Shown here piece by piece: positions 1 through 6,096 of a stretch of 8,220 bases of DNA (the first letter of the stretch is position 1; each line of letters opens with the position of its first letter). Source of the stretch: an uncultured Bacteroidales bacterium (GTDB lineage Bacteria > Bacteroidota > Bacteroidia > Bacteroidales > Paludibacteraceae); the NCBI GenBank assembly GCA_937892015.1, contig CALAUY010000002.1:1-8220 (forward strand), written 5' to 3'. Under the pieces are notes generated by a model. That model was not told where the DNA came from, did no database searches, and saw only the letters and a list, made by a program, of their open reading frames with translations. Made by a program: the position numbers and the translations under genes.

Positions 1-1
1 C

Positions 2-562
2 CTAACGGAGTGTCCACCTTCAAGAGAGGTCAATTATTGCTGCTCTCTCGAGCCCCAAATAGATACGTTTTTCCATGAAGATTATGCAGACTATGAAGCA
101 CAACTATTAGGCAATACATACGGCTATTACCTAAAGGATGACCCCACTAAATTGGTAGCTGCTTTTACTGTCGCTAATTCCGCATTAGTGCTCGACTTTT
201 TACAAAGTGCTCGGAAAAACAAAATAAACAAAAGCATCCCAAGAGTGAAACAACGTCGTCAGTATCCCGCACTTCTGCTTTGTCAGGTTGCCGTGTTTGA
301 TGAGTTTTTGGAAAGTAAAGTGGGAGATGAGTTGTTGGATTTTATTAAAGAGTTTGCTTATAACTTGAACAAATCTACCGCTTGTAGATATATAATTGTT
401 GAAGCTGTTAACAAGGAAAAAGTGATATCGTTCTATCAACGAAATGGATTTTCACTCCTTTACTCTTCCGAAAAGGAAGAGTTTGCTAAAACTCACAGAA
501 AACTATCTCTAGATGGAATGCTTAATACACGACTAATGATGTTCGACTTACTACAAGTCTGA
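2..562 (+). CDS. GNAT-family N-acetyltransferase, 5'-truncated by window edge
   Basis: The reading frame is open to the left edge and ends at TGA 560-562, leaving 186 visible residues. I recognise a GNAT protein of a type common in Bacteroidota. The N-terminal part has the DTFFHEDYADYE segment (visible residues 21-32), followed by a strand-rich AAFTVANSALVL stretch. A basic SIPRVKQRRQYPA segment (78-90) leads into the central strand and the acetyl-CoA loop (95-112). The C-terminal part carries the GNAT hallmark FYQRNGF (144-150) and ends in TRLMMFDL. GNAT enzymes transfer acetyl from acetyl-CoA to an amine; the substrate here is unknown. The loop reads LESKVG where the family has R/Q-x-x-G-x-G/A, so CoA binding may be weakened. 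No ATG occurs in the visible frame before the conserved N-terminal block, so the true start lies upstream. A TTG at 152 is too far inside the domain. Some GNATs of this kind are toxin components, but no antitoxin gene is visible. Confidence 0.8.
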   Translation, partial: LTECPPSREVNYCCSLEPQIDTFFHEDYADYEAQLLGNTYGYYLKDDPTKLVAAFTVANSALVLDFLQSARKNKINKSIPRVKQRRQYPALLLCQVAVFDEFLESKVGDELLDFIKEFAYNLNKSTACRYIIVEAVNKEKVISFYQRNGFSLLYSSEKEEFAKTHRKLSLDGMLNTRLMMFDLLQV

Positions 563-582
563 TCAACAATAAGTTTTGCCAT

Positions 583-654
583 ACTAATGGTTCTATATCT
601 TTCTGAACTAATGGTTCTATATCTTTCTGAACTAATGGTTCTATATCTTTCTGA
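583..654. repeat. Three perfect 24-nt tandem repeats
   Basis: Units at 583-606, 607-630 and 631-654 are identical (unit begins ACTAATGGTTCTATATC and ends TTTCTGA). Read on the minus strand, the unit resembles the 23-nt unit at 2603-2664 on the plus strand: both follow TTCnGnAAG, then T, AGA and CCATT, with two one-base gaps. The two arrays are therefore inverted relative to each other, as the ends of a mobile element would be. There are no unique spacers, so this is not a CRISPR array. Confidence 0.9.
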
Positions 655-671
655 TATATAGGATATTATCT

Positions 672-698
672 ATTCGTTCTATTCGTTCGATTCGTGTT
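672..698. repeat. ATTCGTT nonamer repeats
   Basis: Three imperfect 9-nt units (ATTCGTTCT, ATTCGTTCG, ATTCGTGTT) lie head to tail. Two more of the same kind (ATTCGTTCA, ATTCGTTTG) occur at 850-867, leading directly into the 30-nt tandem repeat there. No function is evident. Confidence 0.6.
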
Positions 699-720
699 TT
701 TCCCTCATAGCATTCTACGT

Positions 721-775
721 TACTAATCAGACTCCTCCCCAGCCTCAGCTTCCGGTACTAATTAGGCTCCTCCCC
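721..775. repeat. Direct repeat of 20 nt, 35 nt apart
   Basis: Positions 721-740 and 756-775 match at 18 of 20 bases (TACTAAT-AG-CTCCTCCCC). The second copy forms the left arm of the GC-rich hairpin that follows, so the first copy may be a partial duplicate of that hairpin element. Confidence 0.6.
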
Positions 776-811
776 TGAGGTAGGGGAGGGGGACCGCTTG
801 CGGGGGAGGGG
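767..811. repeat. GC-rich REP-like hairpin element
   Basis: An 8-bp perfect stem (769-776 with 782-789) closes a 5-nt loop and can be extended by a G-T and a C-G pair. A second GC-rich section follows, with a 3-bp CCG/CGG mini-stem (794-796 with 801-803) and a GGGGGAGGGG tail at 802-811. The CCTCCCCTGAGGTAGGGGAGG pattern resembles dispersed intergenic palindromes found in many bacterial genomes. It is not followed by a U tract, so a terminator role is unlikely. Confidence 0.5.
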
Positions 812-866
812 TATGAAACTGAAGACTACGCAAATCGTCCAATAGTATTATTCGTTCAATTCGTTT

Positions 867-926
867 GCTTCTTTCCTCGTAAGCTGCTGACGATCTGCTT
901 CTTTCCTCGCAAGCTACGGCCGGTCT
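867..926. repeat. Imperfect 30-nt tandem pair
   Basis: Units 867-896 and 897-926 share GCTTCTTTCCTCG-AAGCT and diverge in their 3' parts. A fragment of a third unit (GCTTTGCTG) follows at 927. The segment abuts the ATTCGTT nonamers at 850-867, so this is composite low-complexity repeat DNA with no coding signal. Confidence 0.65.
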
Positions 927-985
927 GCTTTGCTGTGCGTATGATTCGTGTTCCTCCCTAATCAAAATGCTTTTTTTGTTTATTT

Positions 986-1106
986 CTTTGAATGCTTTAT
1001 ACTCGTAGAGTGGCGCAAATTGATAGTAAAAGCTGTCTATAAGCTTGCTTATAAGCAGGTTTTACTATCAATTTGTAAAGTAGCCCTGCTACTAAAGCAT
1101 TCAAAG
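986..1106. other. 121-nt four-arm (cloverleaf) palindromic element
   Basis: An outer 14-bp perfect stem pairs 986-999 with 1093-1106. Inside it are three hairpins. The first is a 4-bp stem with a GTA loop (1001-1004 with 1008-1011). The second is a long central hairpin, arms 1016-1043 and 1048-1075, with two mismatches (1032/1059 and 1037/1054) and one G-T pair. The third is a 5-bp stem with a CCT loop (1080-1084 with 1088-1092). The 1-4 nt joints make a regular four-way junction in single-stranded DNA or RNA. The design recalls MITE-like elements or folded recombination sites, but I recognise no named family. No target duplication is obvious directly beside it. Confidence 0.75.
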
Positions 1107-1159
1107 GGTTTTATAGGTTTTGTGTATATTTTATCGCAACAGTAGTATTTTTCTATCAA

Positions 1160-1183
1160 GAATTTGCGAATTTAAGAATTTAT
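1160..1183. repeat. Three-copy GAATTT octamer repeat
   Basis: Units GAATTTGC, GAATTTAA and GAATTTAT lie in tandem with a period of 8 nt, between the cloverleaf and the ATPase stop. No role is evident. Confidence 0.55.
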
Positions 1184-1259
1184 CCTCTTGCCCGGCCCTC
1201 AACTGCGCAAACATACATTAAACCAATGCGCTCTTAGAAATAGTCTATTTTATTTCTAC

Positions 1260-2534
1260 TCAAGGTCTTAGACAGCCTATCGGAATAACATAAACCCCAT
1301 CCTTCCTGCGGTATGCGTATGGCCCGACAGCTGTTAGCACCATGAGGAAAGAAGGTGCCGGCATCTTGCAGGTGTCAATATTTGCAGCAACCGCTTTCAG
1401 ACTGTTTGCTGCTAACTCTATATTATTCGGACCTCCTAACTTGACCTCACAGAGTCCATACGAACCGTCTCGACGATGAATGACCATGTCACATTCCAAA
1501 CCATTACTATCCCGAAAATGATATACTTTGGCTTTGAGGGCATCCGCATAAACTCGAATATCCCTCGCTGCTAAGGTCTCAAACATAAATCCGAAAGTGT
1601 TCAGGTCGTTGACAAGGTCTCTCGGCGCAATCCCTAATGCCGCAGTAGCTATAGATGAGTCTATAAAATAGCGTGTTGGAGAAGTCCTGATGGCTGCTTT
1701 GGAGCGCAGATTAGGATTCCATGCAGGCATGTCTTCTATGACAAATAATCTATTCAGTACGTCCAAGTACGAGGATATAGTATCATCAGAAACAGACTGA
1801 TTATCACCGGACAACAAATCTGCCCTAATCATGCTGATAGGGCATTGGGTGCCTTGGTGTCGTGCATATGAACGCATGATGTATCGCATTCTTTCAGAAG
1901 ACCGTTGAACCTTATCTACACGATGCATGTCGGTATCCAGCAAAGCTTCCAGATAGTCTTCCGCCTGATCGAGAGCCGTATCTCCTTGCAAGAAAGTTGT
2001 CTGTGGCCAACCACCACGGCAAACGAGAAATGCAACCTGCTCAATAGGCATGTCATGGGGAACGACTGAAATATCTGTTTGATGGAATAAGTCTCCTAAA
2101 GATACCTCGCCTTTACTTTCTCCGGATTCAAACAGACTCATCGGGCGCATTTTCAAACGACCTATTCTACCGGTTCCGCTGTGTAATGTGTCTTCTGCTT
2201 CCGGCAGTACAGCACTACCTGTCAAAATAAACTGACCAAAATCATTTCGTTCGTCCACTTCTGTTCGAATTATATCCCATAAGGCAGGAATGAGTTGCCA
2301 TTCGTCAATAACGCGCGGAGTCCCGCCCGAAAGCAAACGCTCCGGATGAATTTCCATCATCTGACGACTTTGCTCCAAAACAAGCCTCTTACTCAAATCT
2401 AAGAAACTATTTGCTTGTTGCTTTGCCGTTGTGGTCTTTCCACACCATTTGGGACCAACGATAAGAACCGCGCCCTTCCCTGCCATTTTCTGCACTAACA
2501 ACTGATCAGCTATGCGTAATTTATATGCATTCAT
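1260..2534 (-). CDS. AAA ATPase with C-terminal DUF4143 (nuclease-like) domain
   Basis: This 424-aa protein is of the AAA_14/DUF4143 kind. The N-terminal half is a P-loop ATPase: Walker A GPKWCGKT at 27-34, Walker B VIDEWQ at 75-80 and a sensor-like ILTGS at 103-107. The GTGRIGRLKMRPMSLFES segment (120-137) is typical of this family. The C-terminal half (about 190-370) matches DUF4143, with a possible PD-(D/E)xK arrangement of Asp in ECDMVI (347-352) and EVK in CEVKLG (362-367). Family biology is poorly known; members are usually accessory genes, and a defence, mobile-element or toxin-like role is only a guess. The ATG at 2532-2534 lies about 25 nt downstream of a consensus promoter, which supports the start. 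The length is normal and the frame is intact. The coding region is AT-richer than the genes on its right (21 G+C in 60 bases at 1741-1800). It stands alone, convergent with the GNAT gene. Confidence 0.85.
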   Translation of the reverse strand: MNAYKLRIADQLLVQKMAGKGAVLIVGPKWCGKTTTAKQQANSFLDLSKRLVLEQSRQMMEIHPERLLSGGTPRVIDEWQLIPALWDIIRTEVDERNDFGQFILTGSAVLPEAEDTLHSGTGRIGRLKMRPMSLFESGESKGEVSLGDLFHQTDISVVPHDMPIEQVAFLVCRGGWPQTTFLQGDTALDQAEDYLEALLDTDMHRVDKVQRSSERMRYIMRSYARHQGTQCPISMIRADLLSGDNQSVSDDTISSYLDVLNRLFVIEDMPAWNPNLRSKAAIRTSPTRYFIDSSIATAALGIAPRDLVNDLNTFGFMFETLAARDIRVYADALKAKVYHFRDSNGLECDMVIHRRDGSYGLCEVKLGGPNNIELAANSLKAVAANIDTCKMPAPSFLMVLTAVGPYAYRRKDGVYVIPIGCLRP

Positions 2535-2558
2535 AAACTATTATTTCTATTTCGACTG

Positions 2559-2590
2559 CAAAATTACAAAAAATAAATGATATATGCAAA
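2559..2590 (-). promoter_or_regulatory. Bacteroidota-type promoter for the ATPase gene
   Basis: On the minus strand, TTTG (2590-2587) is followed by 20 nt and then TAATTTTG (2566-2559), matching the TTTG / TAnnTTTG consensus. Transcription would begin near 2552, giving a leader of about 20 nt before the ATG at 2534. The leader is A/T-rich with no Shine-Dalgarno sequence. Confidence 0.75.
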
Positions 2591-2602
2591 TATTTTTATC
2601 AT

Positions 2603-2664
2603 ATTCGGCAAGTTGAGACCATTTTATTCGGCAAGTTGAGACCATTTTATTCGGCAAGTTGAGA
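2603..2664. repeat. 23-nt tandem repeat, 2.7 copies
   Basis: Two perfect units (2603-2625 and 2626-2648; ATTCGGCAAGTTGAGACC then ATTTT) are followed by 16 nt of a third (2649-2664). Related repeats occur in inverted orientation at 583-654. Multiple short repeats at an element end are a known feature of IS21-family insertion sequences, where they bind transposase. The array lies just upstream of the ATPase promoter, so it could instead be an operator. Confidence 0.85.
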
Positions 2665-2808
2665 TTTTTGCGAATGCACAATGTAAAAAGTCCTGAACAA
2701 AATCAATTTAGCAATCCCAACCCCCACAGAGGTATGCAGCTCATACCCCCCCCGCATGGCTTGGTATATAGATTACACTTTTATCGTTACCTGGTGAGAA
2801 CTCCTCCA

Positions 2809-2852
2809 TACCTTCTCCGTACCCTCTCCGTACTCTCTTGCTACCTTCTCCG
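2809..2852. repeat. Four-copy 11-nt tandem repeat (TACCYTCTCCG)
   Basis: Units at 2809-2819, 2820-2830, 2831-2841 and 2842-2852 follow TACCTTCTCCG, with the third the most diverged. A period of 11 nt is close to one helical turn, so any protein contacting each unit would sit on one DNA face. The array ends about 60 nt upstream of the phosphohexomutase -33 box. Confidence 0.7.
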
Positions 2853-2914
2853 TAACCCCTCAACACAAAAAATGCACTCAAAATGCACTTTTTTTACTTT
2901 TTTTTACGCAAAAA

Positions 2915-2946
2915 CTTGCATATGTCAAAAAAAAGCAGTAACTTTG
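2915..2946 (+). promoter_or_regulatory. Bacteroidota-type promoter for the phosphohexomutase gene
   Basis: CTTG (2915-2918, one mismatch to TTTG) is followed by exactly 20 nt and then TAACTTTG (2939-2946). Transcription would start near 2953, giving a leader of about 45 nt that is A-rich just before the ATG. Confidence 0.75.
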
Positions 2947-2998
2947 CAGTCGCAAATATACCAATGCGCAAGATACATTAACATTAAAATATAGTACT

Positions 2999-4759
2999 AT
3001 GGACAATGAATTACAAGCTGTAATGGCGAAAGCGCAGACGTGGTTGGGCGAGCAGTACGATGCCGAGACCCGTGCGCAAGTGAAGGCAATGATGGACGCT
3101 GAAGACAAGGCTCCCCTGATTGACGCTTTCTATCGTGATCTTGAGTTTGGCACCGGTGGTTTGCGCGGCATCATGGGACCGGGCACGAACCGAATGAACA
3201 AGTACATCGTGGCAATGGCAACTCAAGGTTATGCCAACTATCTGCTGAAAGTGCAGAAAGAGAATGGTTTTCAGAACATTCAGAACGGTCGAGTAGCAGT
3301 GGTGGTTGGTCACGACTGCCGCAATAACGGGCGTATGTTTGCCGAGACGGTGGCCGACGTGTTTGCCGCTAACGGCATACAGGTCTATCTGTTCGAGAGT
3401 CTGCGCCCAACGCCGGAAATCTCGTTTGCCATCCGTCACTTGAAGTGCCAGGGCGGCGTGAACGTGACGGCCAGTCACAACCCGCGCGAGTATAACGGCT
3501 ACAAGGCCTACTGGGAGGACGGTTCGCAAGTGCTCCAACCGCACGACATCGGTATCGTGAACGAGGTGGCCAAAGTGACGATGGACGACGTACGTTTCGG
3601 TGGCGACAAAGACTTGATTAAGATTATTGGTGGCGAGATGGATTGGGATTATCTGCAAGCCGTACACACGGTACTGATTGATCAAGAGGTGATTAACAAG
3701 CACAAAGACCTCAATATCGTCTATACTCCGTTGCACGGAACAGGGCGCGTCATCATCCCTGAAGCACTGCGCAGTTGGGGCTTCGAGAACATCCACGTTG
3801 TGCCCGAACAGATGGTCATCGATGGCAATTTCCCGACAGTGGTGTCGCCTAATCCGGAGAACTCCGAAGCGATGACTCTCGGCATGCAACTGGGCACCAA
3901 ACTCAATGCCGATCTCGTTATTGCATCCGACCCCGACGCCGATCGTCTGGCCATCGTTTGCCGCAACGACAAGGGCGAATGGGTCATCATCAATGGCAAC
4001 CAGACGTGCATGATGTTCTCGTGGTACATCATCTCGAATAAGAAAAAACTCGGCAAACTGCAACCGAACGATTTCCTCGTAAAGACTATCGTTACCTCTG
4101 AACTGATTAAGAAAATCGCCGACAAGAACGGCGTCAAGTTGTTCGATGAGTACACCGGCTTCAAGTGGATTGCATGGCGTATTCGTGTGGAAGAGGGCAA
4201 GATGAACTACATCGGTGGCGGCGAAGAGAGCTTCGGATTCATGCCGTACGACAAAGTGCGTGACAAAGATTCACCAGCCTCTATCTGCCTCATCTGCGAG
4301 ATTGCCGCATGGGCCAAAGAGCATGGCATGACGTTGTACGACCTGCTCATGGACATCTACGTGCAGTACGGTTTCCAGAAAGAGACGACCATCAACGTCG
4401 TTCGTCCGGGCAAGACCGGTGCAGAGGAGATTCAGCAGATGATGAAGGATTTCCGCGCCAACGCCCCACAAACGCTCGCAGGGTCGAAAGTTGTATGCGT
4501 GAAAGACTACCAACAGCTGACAATGCGCGACGCTGCCGGCAACGAGCAACCGCTCGACATGCCTGCCAAGAGCAACGTGCTGCAGTGGTTCACCGAGAGC
4601 GGCCTCAAGGTCAGCGTGCGCCCATCGGGCACCGAACCGAAAATCAAGTTCTACCTCGAAGTGCCGGTTGCAGGTTTCACCGGCGCTAAAGACTACGACG
4701 CGTTCAATCAGAAAGCCGACGAGATAGTAGCGGCACTCAAGAAAGACCTCGGACTGTGA
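2999..4759 (+). CDS. pgcA: Phosphoglucomutase/phosphomannomutase (alpha-D-phosphohexomutase)
   Basis: This cytoplasmic enzyme interconverts hexose 1-phosphate and 6-phosphate (glucose and probably mannose) through a phosphoserine, linking glycolysis to nucleotide-sugar and glycogen synthesis. The 586-aa protein has all four family signatures. These are the catalytic serine loop TASHNP at 157-162 (Ser159), the Mg-binding loop DPDADR at 311-316, the sugar-recognition loop GGGEESFG at 406-413 and the phosphate-binding loop RPSGTEPK at 541-548. The N-terminal FGTGGLRGIMGPGTNRMN (50-67) and the length place it in the long PgcA/PGM2 subgroup rather than the roughly 450-aa GlmM/ManB group. The ATG at 2999 is 53 nt past the -7 box and precedes a normal N-terminus. 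It is monocistronic and convergent with the MATE gene, 22 nt away. Glucose versus mannose preference cannot be read from the sequence. Confidence 0.95.
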   Translation: MDNELQAVMAKAQTWLGEQYDAETRAQVKAMMDAEDKAPLIDAFYRDLEFGTGGLRGIMGPGTNRMNKYIVAMATQGYANYLLKVQKENGFQNIQNGRVAVVVGHDCRNNGRMFAETVADVFAANGIQVYLFESLRPTPEISFAIRHLKCQGGVNVTASHNPREYNGYKAYWEDGSQVLQPHDIGIVNEVAKVTMDDVRFGGDKDLIKIIGGEMDWDYLQAVHTVLIDQEVINKHKDLNIVYTPLHGTGRVIIPEALRSWGFENIHVVPEQMVIDGNFPTVVSPNPENSEAMTLGMQLGTKLNADLVIASDPDADRLAIVCRNDKGEWVIINGNQTCMMFSWYIISNKKKLGKLQPNDFLVKTIVTSELIKKIADKNGVKLFDEYTGFKWIAWRIRVEEGKMNYIGGGEESFGFMPYDKVRDKDSPASICLICEIAAWAKEHGMTLYDLLMDIYVQYGFQKETTINVVRPGKTGAEEIQQMMKDFRANAPQTLAGSKVVCVKDYQQLTMRDAAGNEQPLDMPAKSNVLQWFTESGLKVSVRPSGTEPKIKFYLEVPVAGFTGAKDYDAFNQKADEIVAALKKDLGL

Positions 4760-4760
4760 C

Positions 4761-4788
4761 TTAAAGCTTAAAGTTCAAAGTTCAAAGT
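4761..4788. repeat. Four-copy heptamer repeat at convergent gene ends
   Basis: TTAAAGC, TTAAAGT, TCAAAGT and TCAAAGT lie in tandem directly after the phosphohexomutase stop. The fourth copy supplies the MATE stop codon (TGA, minus strand, 4784-4782). No classical stem-loop terminator is visible between these convergent genes. Confidence 0.65.
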
Positions 4789-6095
4789 TTCAGGTACGCG
4801 ATGGCTAAATAGATGGTTCGTACAATCAGGTGAACCATGTAAGCCAGATAAACGGCAGCGGCTCCCATCTGTGGGGCCGTTGCTATATAGACAAGCACGA
4901 AAGCGGCAGCAGCGGCGAACATACAGTTGCGGACAGGCACTGCTTGCGTGGCACCAATGAAGATGCCATCGTAGAGGAATGCGAACGCGGAGAGTATAGG
5001 CATGAGCCACAAGTAGATGTAGTACGGCCGAGCCGCCGAACGGATGCCGTCATCGGTGGTCATAAGCGTTATCAGCTGTTCATCGAAAACGAGGTAGAGT
5101 AGGGTGAAGACCAGTCCGAGTGCCAATGCCCAAGCACCGAGCACGCGGGCGCAACGCCTCACATCCGGCGTCTTGCGCCACTCGCCGCCATCAGCCACGC
5201 CCTCGCGTCCTACCATAGCCTCGGCTGCGTACGCAAAACCATCGATGAAATACGAGAAGAACATGAATATCTTCATGATGATGGCCGAGACGGCCAGTTC
5301 GGTGTCGCCGTACGCGGACATGAGCACTGTGTAGCCGACGTAAATGACCATGAACGACAAAGAGCGCAAAAACAGATTGGTATTCAGCGTGTTGAACCGC
5401 TTTAGCTCGTTCGGGCGCATACTCTCTTTGACGCGGCAAAGCAGCAGCAATGGACGGTACTGAACGAGCAGGATAATCGCGGCAGAGAGCAGTCCGGCAT
5501 ATTGTGCGATGAGTGTCCCCCACGCCACGCCGATTGCGCCGAGAGGCGTATAGACCGCCAGCACGTAACTGGCCGCCATGTTCACCACGTTCACTACGAT
5601 GTCGGTAATCATCGCCGCTGTGGTGTTCTGCATGCCGATGAACCACCCTTTCAGTGCCATCAACGATAGGGTAGCAGGGGCGGCCCAGATGCGCACGAAG
5701 AAATATCGTCGGGCGAAATCGGCCACTTCAGCCGAGCACGGCATGAGGTACAGCACCAACGTGACGAAGAACCACTGAATGAGCCAGATGAACACGGCCG
5801 CGCCCATCGCGATGGTCACGCCTTGCGTCAGCAGTTTGGCCTGCTCGTGCCGGTCGGCGCGACCGTACGCCTGCGCTGTCATCCCGCTCGTTCCAACTCG
5901 TAAGAAGCCGAAGTTCCAGTAAAGGAGGTCGAAGAGCATCGTTCCCACAGCAATACCGCCGACTGCTGCTGCATTGCTGATGTGGCCGATGATGGCCACA
6001 TCGACTATCCCCACGAGCGGAATGGTGATATTCGCCAAGATACTCGGCAACGCCAGCCGCAGTACCTCTTTGTTAATTGCTGATACTGTTTTCAA
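4782..6095 (-). CDS. MATE-family efflux transporter, DinF-like
   Basis: This 437-aa inner-membrane protein probably exports drugs, metabolites or other organic cations using a Na+ or H+ gradient. It has about 12 hydrophobic segments in two similar halves. The N-terminus LALPSILANITIPLVGIVDV is a typical first MATE helix, with Asp32 followed by AIIGH as in the DinF branch. FLRVGTSGMTAQAYG (around 65-79) is the usual DinF loop-helix. Substrate is unknown. The start is a TTG at 6093-6095: upstream codons run into an octamer repeat full of stops and there is no ATG before well into the first helices, so TTG is the best choice. It lies 57 nt after dgt on the same strand with no promoter of its own visible, so it is probably cotranscribed with dgt. 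The space between is entirely octamer repeat, with no Shine-Dalgarno sequence. Confidence 0.9.
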   Translation of the reverse strand: MKTVSAINKEVLRLALPSILANITIPLVGIVDVAIIGHISNAAAVGGIAVGTMLFDLLYWNFGFLRVGTSGMTAQAYGRADRHEQAKLLTQGVTIAMGAAVFIWLIQWFFVTLVLYLMPCSAEVADFARRYFFVRIWAAPATLSLMALKGWFIGMQNTTAAMITDIVVNVVNMAASYVLAVYTPLGAIGVAWGTLIAQYAGLLSAAIILLVQYRPLLLLCRVKESMRPNELKRFNTLNTNLFLRSLSFMVIYVGYTVLMSAYGDTELAVSAIIMKIFMFFSYFIDGFAYAAEAMVGREGVADGGEWRKTPDVRRCARVLGAWALALGLVFTLLYLVFDEQLITLMTTDDGIRSAARPYYIYLWLMPILSAFAFLYDGIFIGATQAVPVRNCMFAAAAAFVLVYIATAPQMGAAAVYLAYMVHLIVRTIYLAIAYLKL

Positions 6096-6096
6096 A

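Larger units (their letters stand above)
563..1259. other. Gene-free, repeat-rich intergenic stretch
   Basis: About 700 nt without a convincing gene separate the GNAT stop from the end of the convergent ATPase gene. Open frames here have low-complexity translations that follow the repeats. In order, the stretch holds a three-copy 24-mer array, ATTCGTT-type nonamers, a 20-nt direct repeat 35 nt apart, a GC-rich hairpin, a 30-nt tandem pair, a 121-nt cloverleaf palindrome and a three-copy octamer. A weak AT-only hairpin (arms 1236-1242 and 1251-1257) lies just beyond the ATPase stop and might help end that transcript, but it has no convincing U tract. Confidence 0.7.
2535..2998. other. Divergent intergenic region between ATPase and phosphohexomutase
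   Basis: This 464-nt stretch has no convincing gene. It holds one promoter for each flanking gene, a 23-nt tandem array, an 11-nt tandem array and a short inverted repeat (GGTATG 2731-2736 with CATACC 2742-2747, loop CAGCT). The inverted repeat is flanked by C runs, not T runs, so it does not look like a terminator. The open frame across 2659-2994 translates to low-complexity sequence and runs over the phosphohexomutase promoter, so it is not coding. Confidence 0.7.

Noticed and set aside
152..154. TTG at 152 as the GNAT start
   Set aside because: Conserved GNAT sequence continues in frame upstream to the window edge, so this codon is internal.
583..654. CRISPR array
   Set aside because: The repeats are directly head to tail with no spacers, only three copies, and no cas genes are nearby. 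The same holds for 2603-2664.
762..965. 67-aa minus-strand open frame
   Set aside because: The translation simply follows the GC-rich hairpin and the 30-nt tandem repeats, giving repeated EERS-like segments and a PPPQAVPLPYLRGGA end.
948..1145. 65-aa open frame over the cloverleaf
   Set aside because: It spans a palindrome and its sequence is explained by AT-rich inverted repeats. It lacks an ATG start with promoter or leader support.
2731..2747. Rho-independent terminator
   Set aside because: The 6-bp stem is flanked by C runs with no T tract on either strand, and no gene ends into it.
2659..2994. 111-aa open frame upstream of the phosphohexomutase
   Set aside because: It runs across the 11-nt repeats and the phosphohexomutase promoter, with low-complexity translation and no domain.
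3011..4063. 350-aa open frame antisense to the phosphohexomutase gene
   Set aside because: It lies wholly inside a gene with all catalytic motifs, and its translation is His/Val-rich with no recognisable domain. It is a codon-bias shadow.
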